64,000 bases of DNA from Litoditis marina (taxonomy: Eukaryota; Nematoda; Chromadorea; Rhabditida; Rhabditidae). The notes beneath the pieces were generated by a model. It was given only the letters and a program-made list of their open reading frames with translations. It had not been told where the DNA came from and made no database searches. The position numbers and the translations under genes were made by a program. The stretch spans positions 62,001 through 126,000 of the forward strand of contig OZ038440.1 in assembly GCA_964036275.1 (NCBI GenBank), in the 5' to 3' direction. Each line of letters begins with the position of its first letter. The first letter of the stretch is position 1. This document shows positions 49,613-62,251 of this stretch, one piece after another.

Positions 49613-52600
49613 CTAATTTACAATATCATAAAAGAGTGATGCCATGTAGAAGCGAATGAAGAATGCCAATAGGGAGCAGACCAGCTGGATTAGCAGCAGA
49701 TAGGTTGTCAGCAACTTCTCGTGTACCGGGCCCAGCCAAATCAGAACCACGTTGAGAATCGTCAGATTGTTGATCTCAATCCATCTGCAACAGAATAACT
49801 TTCCTTATTGTACCCACTTGATCACTGCCGTTGTATCTCATTTGAATGACCACAGGCATGCCCCAGTAAGGTTCGATTCTTGCAAGGGGGTGCGTCAGGC
49901 CCATATAACAGAAAGCTCAGATAGTGAAAAGTCCACATTTGCCGAAAATGTAGCAAACCCAGAATTTTATTTTTCAACTGACTGTACTTGTTGCACATAT
50001 TCCTTCAATGACCAATTTGAGCTAATGACCGAAACCAAACCTTTTTTTACTTATTGAAAGCTGAACGATTAAGGCAATAGGCAAAGAGAACCTTCGTCAA
50101 ACATTTGTATTCAGTTAACAGTCCCAATCTCAGTATAGATCAGGTTCGTTAGAACAAAAATACTTCCAGGAATACTTAACACGGACTCAGACAATGGGGG
50201 CCCAGTCGCCGCCCATTTGGGCAGGTCGGCCCACTAGCCGCGATTCCGGCCCAGTCGCGGCTAGTCAGCGGGTTACTAGACCCAGACTGGGCGGCAAATG
50301 GGCCCCCATTGTCTTAGGGAGAACTGTGGCCGTATTCATGAATTTGCCCGCGGTAGAGGTGGTGCCTGGTGCACAACAATAATGTGCTAGTGAGGAGGGT
50401 CCAGAGAAAAGTTTTTTGTAGCTTTTGGTGGATACGGGCACCGACCGGATCACATCGAACATACTCACCGGACACCATCTTTCTCAAAGTCTTTTCGGTG
50501 CAGTAGACCCAGCACACGGAACACTGCCAAACTTATTCGGCCGAGCGGTTTCAAGTCGGACTCCTTGAAGGTAGCCACGCTCATTCCCACCTGCAGACAG
50601 TTCAAATTTAGAGAAAGACGTGAATAAAGAACACGACGACCATTTCAGCCCAGGTGTTTCCTTATTCAACTCTTTACTCAACTGGAAAACATTTTTTCTT
50701 CGAACTTTTTACCCCGCCAACAATAATTGCAAAGAAAAACTCAAAAATTAAGTCACCTATTAAACCGAAGTATCGTACCTATCTATAGTGGACAGCAATC
50801 GTAATGAATTGTGATTACTGTTACAAAAATTGAACATATTAATATTTTGGGTGTTTGGCATACCGTATCGGTTTCAGCGTTGAACTTGGGCAGTCTATGT
50901 CGCGGACAGGGAACCCAATGGAACAGCTGAGGAATCGAGTAGCAGAAGTTGAACACCTGCAAACTACAACAATCAATATATTGATGTATATATACCGAAT
51001 GAAATATAGGTTTGTTATTATCTCATCTTTATGTTCTTGACGAGAAACCAACTTTTGTCAGAAATCTGGATAGCGGTAAAAGAGAACAAACGCCAGAAAC
51101 AGTTGTTCGATTTATTACGTTTAAGTGAAAATCCGTTACTTTGCATAGCAGTGAGTTATCCAGATACCTAGACAACTTTTACATGTTTTCTGCTTATTTG
51201 GAGATCTTCACTGAAGTACGGAAAACGGAATGCTTCATGATCAATTGAATGACCATGCTATATATCTCATTCTGCCCGGTTGCCAACGTATAATAACTAT
51301 TATTCTATCACAGAATAATTAAGTAATGAATTAGATAGAGCTGACCTGTGGAATGAGAAAGAGTATCATGGTCTTACTGAAATGACCGAGAATGGACACT
51401 ACGGCCAGTGTCATACCGGACCAATAGCAAAACGTGTCTCCCACAAAAACCCGAGCAGGATACTGAAAAGTAGCGTGTGGAATGAAGAGAAAAAGCCATG
51501 ATCAAGCGAATACGCCATATATTACTATGTTATAACTAGTTAGAAGAAGCATACTCGCCTGAAGAGATGGAGTGAGTGAGCTGAAATTCACGTTTTCTAT
51601 TTTTTTTTTCTAGAAAAGTTCCGTCTATCCATGAACGAATGAAAGAAGGAACAATTTTCTTCGAAAGGGCAACCCATTTTCAGCAGAATACGTATACCTG
51701 ATTATCCGCTTTCTGATACAAAAATACACAAGTTTTGCTGAATCTGGCCGTACATAAGCCATTTTTATAATTATATATTCTGTTGGGCGTCCCAGAAAAC
51801 TCATATCAGGCTCAGATGTCACAACGTTGCCTCATCTAATAAAACCACAACTTAAAAATGATGAAGACACTTAATCCATTCCATACCTTGTTGAAGTGAT
51901 AGAGAACCAATGTACACGCAATGAAGGGCAACAAAATGTAGAGCGAGAGAAGATGTTCCCAAGAATCAGATTCCAATCGGAAGAGCTGCAAAGGAAAACA
52001 ATTGATCTGACCTAATTCGTTCTGTATTGAGTAAATAAATGAATAATTAATTTCCCGATCAAAACCAACTACCACAGGGATAAATCCTATTATCTTTCAC
52101 TATTGTCTAATCAACGCTTAAGAAGCAAACTAAACACGATTATGAGATGGGGTTTGAACTTTGAATAATAATCAATAAGGTAAACTACTCTTCCGAAGTA
52201 ATGAAGGCAAATATAAAGAAAACTACATCTTTTTGTCTGAAAAGTAGGCGCACTTTCCGATATTGTCAAGAATAGTCAAGTTTTTGAAATGTTTCGACTA
52301 TTTGAACCGCTTTACGAATTACGAGTTTGGAGGAAAACCGCAAAAATAACAGAAAACTAGATAAACAATGAACTCACCTGGACCATATTGAAAACAGCTA
52401 CAGAGCACGCGATAACTAACGATTGTCCACTTTCCAAACCATTAATACCTGTAATGACAATGCGTACAGATATAAAAACAAAATGAGAAACGGAGAAGAA
52501 AAATGAAATGACAGGTGACTCGTGACTGCAATTTCGGAAATCTCATGTAGTTCCGTACTCAATCAAACTAAGCATCAATTTCAAAGCAGGTATACATACA

Positions 52601-54441
52601 TGCGCTACTCTTTTAAATAAAAATTTCAATAAAAATCAGTTCAATAGAGTGAGCTGAATTCTGAAATTCTGTTTTACAAAAGTAGAATCTTTGTCGTTTA
52701 AAACACATCAGCTGGTTGAACAGTTTTCTAGAAAAAATAAAGCAAAAACACTACTAACCTGCCAGAATATTGATTGCATTTGTGCAAAAAACGACCATCA
52801 TGCCCATGAATATGTAATACAGGAAAGAAATATCGATTGAACCAGGAATATCTTCCGGTGACACGGGAAACAATGGCAAGTTGCTCATCATTGATCTAGC
52901 CAGAGCTGGGATAGCGACAGTTGTGGAATTACCTATAAATTCCCAGGTTCACACAAACAGCATAAGCAAAGTGGAATGAGGACTGTAGTTAACAACTCTC
53001 CGCGTCTTTCTAGCTTTCTAGCGCTAGCCTCGAAGAAGAGTAATTTATTAATGAGGATCGTAAATTGCAAAGCAGGATATCACCTTTTCTTTTCAAAACG
53101 TTTTGCTGCAATTTCATGTAAAAACATCCTTTCGGTGAACTTCTGATTTTTGGAGAATGAGAAAAAGAATATTGTGCTTTGTACAATGACCTTTCATCAT
53201 GGGTAGGGGACGAGTACAAAAGAGGTCCGCATGAACCCAGTTTACATCAGAGGGAGGGCATTTATACAATTTCTTGAAATAACGAGACTGAAGTCAATAA
53301 TGCGCTACAAGTTTATAATGAGTAATAAGTCCGTCAACCCACCAGAAACATAGTAGACCATCAGAACTGGTAGGGACGAGAGTGTGGGAAAAAGCAGCTT
53401 GTGTCTCCAACGCAAGTCGAGCACATCATCCGCAAAACCCAACAGAATCGCAGTACATATTGAAATGAGGGCAGAGAGAAAGGCTAGGAACTTCGCATAC
53501 GGGAAAACTGCCCTGAAATGAAAAGTTTCGATGAGAAAAACCGTAGTTTCGTAACCTAACATCGTTAGTCGTTACACCGCCCCAGTTCACACGAATTCAG
53601 ATTCAAATACGAACAAAACTAATGTTCTCATAGCAGCCAACTGCAGGAAATGAGAATGACAACTTCACAACTATAGTATAGACTATAGACAATAGGAAAG
53701 TCTTCATAAGTACATATATTCGCCAGAAATCTGGAGAAATTGGTCTGATGTGTAATTTGGAATCGTGCATAGCAAAAGTTACCATAAAGTCGTCTTGACT
53801 GAAGTGATAGATCTTATGCATTTTTCGAAGACCACGTATGGTCATGATCAGATATCATCTCGAGCACTTCATCTATAAACGAAGTTGATTTCTTTTATAT
53901 AAGGCAATAGGGAAACAAAATGAAACTCACTCGGTACCAACCCAATCCACGAACGGAAACGGAATAAAGATGAAGAGGACAATCAGATAAACGGCCGCAC
54001 AAATGACTCCCATCGGCTCTGGCACCGGCGCATTGCTCACCTGGAAACCGAGGGAAATGAGGTGTTTTTCTCTAGCATTGGTGTTATTGAACAGTTCCAC
54101 CTCCAAAAAATGGAAATAGGCACTAAAAGTGAATGTGTCATGCAACGACTAACGACAAAACGAAAACATATATCAGTCTCGGTAGAGAACCTATAGATAG
54201 CATAGATAGCATAGGGAGTAATACCAAATATATGCGAATGAAACCAATCGCAGAACTTTAATCATAATACGATTTGAAACAATTGATATTAATACTAATA
54301 GAAACTGACCTTACACTGATCGTTTCCGTACATTTTTCGAGCTATGAATATAGGCATATACTCCTTGATGAGGCTGTGGCATACGAATGCACCGAACGTG
54401 CTGATCACGAAGTTGACGGATATAATGAGTAAGTTCGACAT
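49613..54441 (-). CDS. DPAGT1: UDP-GlcNAc--dolichyl-phosphate GlcNAc-1-phosphotransferase
   Basis: ER multi-pass enzyme that transfers GlcNAc-1-P to dolichyl phosphate, the first committed step of N-glycan precursor assembly and the tunicamycin target. Exons, minus strand: 54310-54441, 53931-54040, 53343-53512, 52759-52932, 52378-52448, 51887-51985, 51346-51462, 50864-50956, 50469-50590, 49613-49784; 419 residues, intact, close to family length. Visible: [20 protein letters not shown] start helix, [39 protein letters not shown] (Mg/substrate Asp pair), [45 protein letters not shown], and C-terminal [13 protein letters not shown]. All introns are GT-AG. The 3' end lies about 870 bp from the giant palindrome. 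Confidence 0.97.
50190..50313. mobile_element. GC-rich palindromic MITE in DPAGT1 intron 9
   Basis: GACAATGGGGGCCCA and TGGGCCCCCATTGTC are inverted ends. The inside (ctagccgcgattccggccca...cgcggctag) is palindromic too. 124 bp, far more GC-rich than its surroundings. Confidence 0.8.
50325..50442 (+). mobile_element. MITE, TGTGGCCGTATTCACC family, copy D
   Basis: In DPAGT1 intron 9, 12 bp from the GC-rich MITE. tgtggccgtattcatgaat starts it and ggtggatacgggca ends it. It shares the interior atgtgctagtgaggagggtc. Confidence 0.65.
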
Positions 54442-55668
54442 CTAGTCTGAATGAGTAAATGATTGAACAAGCAACAACGCGAACACTGCTTGAAATCAAC
54501 ACAGAACTTCCAATTACAATAGAGGTTCCGTAGTACGTTTTGATCAGAGGATTACCATGCGCTCTAAGCAAATTCGATATCTGCTGGTGAAAATATAATA
54601 GAAGAAACATGATATGATGTTAAAAAATTAGGAATTGCGGTGAAAAATGACGTGCAAGTTTTGCGACCTGGAATACGCCGAGCGCGTCGCAGTCTATGGC
54701 CCGTCCTTTCAGAATAGAGCGCTTTTAGCGAACTGATTCGATAGTCTCGACCAAATGTACAGTCGTTGCATGACACTGTGCAACGATCGAGGACGAAATT
54801 ATTTTTTTCTTATTCTGATGGGTTTGAACTCTCAGAGTTAATATGGACAGGTACCCTCCCCTTGTAACAGCTGTTTTTTTTTCACGTCGGGCTGCCAATG
54901 CCGGATACTTTTGCCGCCTACCGTAATTCTATGATTCTTATTTCAAACTATGACCTTTCAGAGGGAACCAGCATTTTTTTGTTCCAGATTTCCATGAATA
55001 TTTAGTTTTTGGTAGCCGATATAGGAAGTTTAGATCATGAAATCATTATTTCACAACCTAAATCCTGGTTTTTAGCATTTATTGTGAGCCGATCTGTTAC
55101 ACACACATACGTTCTGAACACAGAGTGAACTAGTTACGGAGGACCCTATCATTCTGTTCCACTGAGAAGAAATTTTTCTGAAGTTTTCCTGCCGATTCCT
55201 CGCATCAGAAAAGTGAAAAATTTGACAATGTTTTTCTTGTGCGAATTTCAGCGCAAATATCCCGATGAACTGTGTTTAGCTTCCATTCTGATTCGTCTCC
55301 TCTCCTCAAATAAACTATCTCGAAACAATTTTCAAGATTTTTTACATCGTTTTTGGAGAACTGAGCGCCGTTCCGAGAGGACAACAAACTTTTCAATGCT
55401 GCAACGTTGCAGGACGATTTTCGAGAAACGCAGAGATAACACAGCAACAAAGAAGTAGAGTTGCGTACTCACGGCTTGGGTTCTCAATTTGACAGTCGAA
55501 CCTCTTTGGAAATGATGACGTACTCACCTGCTTTCTCTTGGTCAAGCGGTAGGAGACAGACCTCCGTTCTTAGAAAACATTGAAAAGTTTGATTGTGTGC
55601 AAAACCAAATTGAACAATCGAAATTTCTCAAACAGCCTGCAAATAAACAATTAAAAAGTAAGGTTGAA
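54442..55668. other. DPAGT1 upstream region, no gene recognised
   Basis: Open frames near 55213-55458 on both strands lack recognisable domains. No clear TATA box before the DPAGT1 start. Confidence 0.4.
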
Positions 55669-56450
55669 TAATTGCTTTCTCTTCCCTCTCTCTCTTTTCC
55701 TCGCCCCCTATCGCTGTCCTTCCTTTCCTTGTCGTTCATTTCGCCCTTTCTCTCCCTCCTTGCTGTTCACTCTTGCTCACCTTCTCTCTATACTTATTTT
55801 CTTCCTCTCTCTGACTATCTTTGTTTTTCTTTATTTCCCTTTTTGCCCTCTCTCTCTCCTTCTCTCTCTCTCTCTCTTTCTCTCTCTAAACAATATCTAA
55901 CTGATGAGTTACATCGGATTTGAGCACAACCACTTCTAAGATAGTGCAGCTAACGAACCTAGAATATATTTTATGGCGCAATATTCAATCTCGGGGCGAA
56001 CCTGGAGATAACTTCAAACAAGTTGGTCATGTTCATATATCCCTTCTCTTTCTCGCACTCCTTCTTCGCTCCCCTATCATCTCTCCGCCTTCCCTCTCTG
56101 TCTATCTGTCTATCCCTTCTCTTTCCCTCGCTCTCTCTCTCCCTGCTTTCCCTCTCTTATCTCTCTCTCCCCTCTCTACTTCTCTCTTTCTATCTCATTC
56201 TGCCGTCCCATATATATCCGTATGCAGCCTCCTATCGTCCGCCGCGCGCATTGATTTTTGCATGTCAGACCCTTTTGCGCGAGCTTCCCCTAGGCATTTG
56301 GCCAACCTTTGGTCTTTAACTGCTTCAATGCAAATACTTGTTCACATACACTTGTTGACTAGCAAATCTCTCTCTCTCTCTATCTCTCTCTGTTTTTCTT
56401 CTTTATATCCTTTCTCTTCTCTCTTTTTCCAGTTACACTCCAGCTTGCTC
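55669..56450. repeat. Pyrimidine-rich CT tracts
   Basis: Two long C/T-rich blocks (about 55669-55890 and 56041-56450) with (TC)n runs, separated by 150 bp of ordinary sequence. Long Ser/Leu/Pro-rich open frames here are products of the composition. Confidence 0.85.
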
Positions 56451-57635
56451 TATTAGGATTCACTTGCTACTGGTTTTCACAAAGACATAGAAGATACCGT
56501 TCGCTTCCAATTAAGCTACTGAGTCGAAACTAAAACAATACCCCAGCTTGAAAATGTAAAACCTACCTGGAGCTTGGGCGAAACTGCTAAATTTTCATAG
56601 TCTTCCACTTGTGTGAATTGAATTGATGCAAAAATTTCAATATTGCTTCGCAAGGAACAATGTTCATTTATTTATTTATTTATGGAGCATCGGAAAAGTG
56701 TCTTTTCTGATCAGATAAAGATCTGATTAGTGGAACTGATGGTCGTTAGAATACTGCTTACGTGAAACATTCGCATTTCCAACAGTGTTTTTAGTTTGAA
56801 CCCGTTGTCATGAGTTCGTTAGTTGTTACGTGTGTCAAGTACGATCGAGTATAGTTCGTTTCAGTCCCACTGAGACCCACTGGCATCGAGCAAGGTTTTT
56901 GGATGGCCACTTCTTAGATCAGATACAAGTTTTTCAAAGTTTTTTTTTCATTGACTTGCTTTTATGAAACTGAACAACCTCTAATAGCGATTTCCAGTCT
57001 ATTGAAAAACTCCAAAGTGGTTAAAAATTGCTTAGAATATTCATTGGCTCGCTGCAAAGTCTCAGTGGGAATGACCGGGATTATATAAAGACATTTCACA
57101 ACCTCCACCATTCACTACCGTTTTGAACTACGTCGAGTCTCACGAAGTTTCAATATGCTTACTAAATAGCTTAACTCAAATCAACTAATAGTTCAACATG
57201 AAAGTAGATATTATGAGGGGAAATTAAATTAGTTTTTTAAAAATGTAGTTTCCCGATGCCGGCAGATGTCAAATGTTGGTGGTGGCATCAACACTCAGAC
57301 TAACAAAAACAGGACAACAAGAGGTACTTTGTCTCTTTGTTACGTGTATAGATCGCTTAATTCAAACCAATTAATAGTACAACATGAAAGCAGAGGTTAT
57401 GCGGGGTGATCAAATCGGTTCATTTGTTTTGTAATGGGCTTTTCCAAAAAGAAACTTTCGGAAAAGTTGAATGCTAAGTGGAGGTTAAATCCATAGGGAT
57501 TAACCAAAATTTTGTTGTACTTCAATCTCGGTGCACGCCATAAAATGCTTAGTTCCGGCGACGGCATCAAACTACAAACACAGCGGGTTCGAGCTACACC
57601 GTATGGGCTTGGTTGCAAGGAGCGCTCCCTCTGCT

Positions 57636-57765
57636 GTTAGTAAATTGCATAGTCATGTAAAACATGGTAAACACAGCAGAACTCAGAAACGTGCAACGAC
57701 AAAGTGCACGACGCCTCATTAGAATGATATCTTCACGTGACTATTCATTTTACTCCTAGTATATA
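57636..57765. repeat. Dispersed repeat, AACACAGCAGAACTCAG family, copy 2
   Basis: Contains aacatggtaaacacagcaga, acgtgcaacgacaaagtgca and tcacgtgactattcatttta, shared with copies 1 and 3. Confidence 0.75.
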
Positions 57766-57885
57766 GTATGGTGATAACATTTCTCAACTGTATGCCATTT
57801 CTGCTATGCTTACACTTCGTTTTGGAACAGAGAAAAGGTCACGTTTACATTTTTCAAGTATCTAGGTATTATATACTGTTAGATC

Positions 57886-58020
57886 TGTTAGTCAATTACA
57901 CAGATACGTGAATCATGGTAAACACGGCAGAACTCAGAAGCGTGCAGTGGACGACGAAGTGGACGATTTCTCATTAGAATTCTAAATTCACGTGACTATT
58001 CAATTTACTTCTAGTATATT
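57886..58020. repeat. Dispersed repeat, AACACAGCAGAACTCAG family, copy 3
   Basis: Contains aatcatggtaaacacggcag and tcacgtgactattcaattta. Direct orientation relative to copy 2, about 250 bp away. Confidence 0.75.
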
Positions 58021-58537
58021 GAACTATTCTCCAATAAATACGTGGTTTGTCTTTATCAGCCCTGTCCCTCCACTCTTCCACGTCTTAACTGCTGTTTCCA
58101 ATCAATGAAATGATTTGTCTTGTTTTCTCATGGTTGACTAGTGTATCACGGCCATACACCAGCATTTATTGCTTTTCTCCCACAGGCTCCTTTTTCAATG
58201 TAACCTCATGTAACTAGTAAACTGTTAGTTAAAGTTTTCGCGTCCGAGTCACGTACTCCCTGCGAACATCGTCACGAAAAAATGTGAGAAACCTACAATA
58301 ATGTACGAACTTGATTTTCTTCCATTTCGTGTTACTTCCCATGTATTGAATTTTATCCTCAAGTCAAAAAAGTGTTAATTCCAATAAAAACACACTGCAT
58401 TCCATTCTATTTCAAATGCTCCTTTATCTTTTTTTCATAAAATCTCCGACTAGAAAAATCAGAGAAATTGTGAACATTTTTGTATCTGACTGTTCTAACT
58501 GTTTCTAATTCGTGTTTCAAGTTCATTGCTTGTATAG

Positions 58538-58797
58538 GAACGTGTCACAATTGTGCAAGAACAGAACAGAAAAGTTCCACTTTCTCACTTCTTGAAGAAT
58601 CAAGTCTTACGCGCTGGTATTCAGGCCGCATTACATATTGTGCTATCTGGTATCACTTACGTAAGTTTCTTAACGTCGAATATTTCTGCTCATGGGAAGT
58701 TCGTATTGCAAACCTCACTTTTTTTTAAAATTCGATATTCCAGTTTTTCTTCAAATTCAACGATACATCACTCCTGATGTACAAATCGTTAGGCTAG
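58538..58797 (+). CDS. Last two exons of an unrecognised, possibly membrane, protein
   Basis: Exon 58538-58660 (acceptor ttgtatag, donor gtaagt; 41 codons, phase 0) joins exon 58744-58797 (acceptor tattccag; 17 codons and TAG). The joined end contains KVPLSHFLKNQVLRAGIQAA, a hydrophobic LHIVLSGITYFFFKF segment and LLMYKSLG at the C-terminus. Clean splice signals and phase support it. The upstream part was not found and no family is recognised. Confidence 0.5.
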
Positions 58798-59707
58798 AAA
58801 TACACTATGATCTGACCCTTCGTTTGGCCTACTACTGTATACTTCTTGTTTTCTCAACGGCTAGCATCAAAATAACTAGCTATTCGTTTAACCGATTGGT
58901 ATTTTTCATGCAAAGGGTTCGGTTAGTGAAAAAAACACAGAAAAGGGGAAGAATTACTAGACATGTTGCACGTTCCCGATACAACTTTTCAATGTTTGGT
59001 TCTTTCATATTTTCACGAGACTTTTACACTGCTGAGAGCACTCTTAGCCCGGTCATTATATCTATAATTATTACACTTGAAACATATGTAGACCGTTTCT
59101 TTTCATTGGCCATGAATATCCTCTGCATCACTGACTCTTTACAGCTACCCTATTTCTCTGTGCTCTCGCCCAGCGGTGTCAATAATACATAAATACTACA
59201 TTTGCTCCCAACCGTTATTTGAATAGTACGCTTTTCCTATGTTTTCTGTAAACAGAATTATCCTCTCTCGCTCGAAATAAACTCGTCCCAATACTTGCAC
59301 TTACTTTTCCTTCACAGGTGACACTTTGAAAGAAAAATACACAGAGTGGGACAGAAAGTGTAAAGGGTTTTGCTCGGTGAATTATGTTGAAAGATTCATA
59401 GATATACAGAAGTGAACCTTTTTGGTTTTGTGGTTATAAAAGTTGAAGAATGCCCTGATAATTTCCGTATTATAAACTTATTTTTCAGTGAACAAACTTC
59501 TTTCAAGAATTTGTTCATGTGAGTAGGAGTTCAATTGTTGAGTAACTCATTTTCAATTCGATTGCTGTTTTATATATCGGAAACAACATAATTTTTAATT
59601 CCAAAAACGAAAAAAACTAGTTTTCACGGTGTATTTTTTTTACAACTATCGCTATGTTTGTAGATTGATCCCATTACTGTTCCCTCAACGTTTGCCATTC
59701 ATGACAT

Positions 59708-59946
59708 GTATAGTCTGTTCCACCCACTTATAACCTTCTACAGTAATCTGCTATCTCTTCCAGGTCGAAGTTTACTATATTATCGTATCCAGAAATACTC
59801 AAAATCTTCATAGTGTCTTCTGCATGTTTACTACTACTGACTCTGAAAATTTAAAACCAAACTAATGACTTTTTCATTAGAAAACACCCCCTTGAATAAT
59901 TGACGGATTACTGTAGGAGTACATCGATTGGTGAAACAGACTATAC
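59708..59946. mobile_element. Mariner-like MITE, TAGTCTGTTYCACC family
   Basis: GTATAGTCTGTTCCACCCAC and the inverse ttggtgaaacagactatac form the ends. A TA dinucleotide duplication fits (TA before TAGTCTG, TA after CAGACTA), which suggests Tc1/mariner. Confidence 0.75.
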
Positions 59947-60496
59947 CACAGTACAGTCTACAACGAAGGTTTGGTTGCTCCCTATAAGCAATGATTCACT
60001 AAAACATGAATGCAATAATTCACTATAATACCAACAGCAAATTTTGACTATTCAAACGTTTATCTCGTCCTTCCTGTGTTTTTTGTTAGTAGAATAACTA
60101 TCGAATAAAACCACATGCAAGTATTTGTGAGTATGTTGGGCACGGATCGTATATCCCAGTCCTAACGCATATTATCAAAAAGACTTGTTAGTACTCTGCG
60201 TATTTTATGAAATTGAATAGTGTTTTTGATACATAATCTATAACACCGTCAGTACTTACACACTATGTACCCTTTTTGAAAGTTACATCCCGTATTCTTA
60301 TGTATTTGGTGTTTTCTGTGTTCTTCCTGTGTTCTTCTGTCTTCTTAGTTCATGCGTTTCTTTCGGATGTTTGGTTTGACAAGTATTCTGCTATTTTCTA
60401 TTTTATCTGGGTTTTGCGATTCATACTGGCTCGATCGTACTGAAAACTTTCATCTTTCTTTCTTTTAACTGTTTTCACACTGTAACTGTATTAAAG

Positions 60497-60608
60497 AAAG
60501 ACGATTATTTGGTCCAATCGCAACGGTTCAGTTCTTCAAACTGCAATACATTTCAATTGCAGTTCAAAGGACCGTTGACACGAGATTGGTCCACATAATC
60601 GTCCTACT
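60497..60608. mobile_element. Palindromic MITE, GGACGATTATGTGG family, copy 2
   Basis: aaagacgattatttggtcca and ggtccacataatcgtcctac are the ends. The centre ttcaaactgcaatacatttc...gcagttcaaagg is shared with 18008-18122. Confidence 0.8.
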
Positions 60609-61270
60609 CAAATTAGAATTTTTATGCTTATTTGGTTCGGTGATACGTGAAGTTTGTAACATTTTCTTCGGTGCGGAGGTTGCCGTACTCTGATGAATGT
60701 CTGATTTGCCTGTCGCTTTCTGCCTTTTTCCACTTTCCATTATCGTCATGTTGCCATGAATTAGCATTCGCGCCTGACGGCTCCGCGTTTTCTCCATTTA
60801 TTGCAGAAAATGCGCCTTTGTTCCGCTTTCTCCATCTTTTCACTACACTTTTCATCACGTTTGCACTTGTTTACGCTTGTTGTTTGCATTCCCCCCACAT
60901 TTTCAGTACAGTAATCTAGGCGATTACGTAAACTTCATAATTTTCTATTTTGGTTCAGAACTATTCACTTTTCTAAACCAAAATAGAAATTTTTTGTTTG
61001 CTGAATGTGAAGAATATAACATTTCTGATCACTTGATTATATTTTTTTTACATCTTCGAAGCTGGAACATTGTTATTAGAACCTGGAAAATCCGGGAAAT
61101 TAGATTTTTCCATAATTTCACAACGAAATCGGAATATTAGAATTGGTTTATCAGGATCCCCGTTCTATATGCTCGATTTGACAGTTTAGAATGACATTTT
61201 TGCTCATATCACAAACTGTGATAATCTTATCAAGCATCCACTCCAATCGGGCCTTATTTTTCACTATGCT

Positions 61271-61488
61271 TATAGTCTGTTCCACGCACTCTGCAGTACT
61301 ATGCTCAATCTTCAAGGCCAAAGTTTTGTATGTGAAGGTTCTTAAGTTTTCTTCAAGTTTTGGTATTGTGCTCTCAACCTTGTACTACCAAATCTAAAAG
61401 TTTGAAACCGATAATTGGTATAACTTATTAGAAAATAGCTCCTGAATGTTTGACAGTTTCTGTTATCGAATGGTGAAACAGAGTATAG
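61271..61488. mobile_element. Mariner-like MITE, TAGTCTGTTYCACC family
   Basis: tatagtctgttccacgcact and the inverse atggtgaaacagagtata. TA at both edges. Interior partly similar to 59708-59946. Confidence 0.75.
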
Positions 61489-61785
61489 ATGACTTCATAA
61501 GTTTTCCTCTCCCACCAGCCTCATTACGGTCCTGTTGGTAGTTTGATTACGTTACCCTTCATCATCAAAAATTGATGGCCAGTCTTGGGATCCTATCTGC
61601 TCTGACTCGTAGAGGATTATTACTCAATGAACATACAGAGCTTACTGAGAATACTTTTTATAACTGACCAATTTGAAGTAGTTTGAATACAATTTCTGCC
61701 TAGCACAGCTTTGATCTCATATATTCTTTCTCACTACTCAGAACATTCTTGACAACTTCAATCGCCAGGTCAGCGTAAGATCCGA

Positions 61786-61944
61786 GTACGTATGCTAGAA
61801 GATCCCGGTACCTTCATCCGTCTCCTCAAACATACGTTATTTCTCTGCCTTTACATCCCGCCGGGATGTAAGAGACGAGAAATAGTGAGACAGAGCAAGA
61901 GACGCAGGATGGGACGAAACTGCCGGGATCTTCTAGCATACGTA
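61786..61944. mobile_element. MITE, GTACGTATGCTAGAAGATCC family, copy 2 (TCCGA duplication)
   Basis: 159 bp. GTACGTATGCTAGAAGATCC and its inverse form the ends, with TCCGA at both flanks (61781-61785 and 61945-61949). Inserted in a coding exon. Confidence 0.9.
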
Positions 61945-62064
61945 CTCCGAACTCATTTTCTATTACGAACCAGTGCGTGCAACAGACTCTCACAGTTTGG
62001 GTTCTGACCTGGAAGCGGTCAGCTGTCACTATGACTACTACTGCCACCCTGCATCTCCCTACTG

Positions 62065-62251
62065 GCGGCGTACCAATGCCTCCAACCTTATGTGAAATTT
62101 ATATGAGTTTCTCATAAGATACCTCATGAGCTAATCCTGAGCTTCCAAGTTAGTACCATAGCAATCAAGAGAATCTCAGAATATCATCAAAAGCTCGTGA
62201 GATATAGCTCAGGAGGTATCTCATAAGATTTTTGAGCGATTGGTACGCCGC
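62065..62251. mobile_element. MITE, GCGGCGTA family, copy 2 (CTG duplication)
   Basis: 187 bp. GCGGCGTACCAAT and ATTGGTACGCCGC ends, CTG at 62062-62064 and 62252-62254. Same family and same target triplet as 29757-29923. Inserted in a coding exon. Confidence 0.9.

Larger units (their letters stand above)
56451..58537. other. Intergenic or intronic, repeats only
   Basis: Holds a duplicated segment (caactaatagttcaacatga near 57180, and caattaatagtacaacatga near 57368) and two copies of the AACACAGCAGAACTCAG repeat. Upstream exons of the gene ending at 58797 may lie here, but none was identified. Confidence 0.4.
58798..61699. other. Intergenic with three MITEs
   Basis: Apart from the elements at 59708-59946, 60497-60608 and 61271-61488, no exon-like sequence was recognised. 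A 166-codon frame at 58692-59192 overlaps the exon above in another frame and looks non-coding. Confidence 0.4.

Noticed and set aside
55664..56456. Ser/Leu/Pro-rich open frames up to 178 codons
   Set aside because: They follow CT-rich simple sequence in more than one frame and show no domain.
58692..59192. 166-codon plus-strand frame
   Set aside because: Overlaps the well-spliced terminal exon at 58744-58797 in another frame and lacks any recognisable motif.
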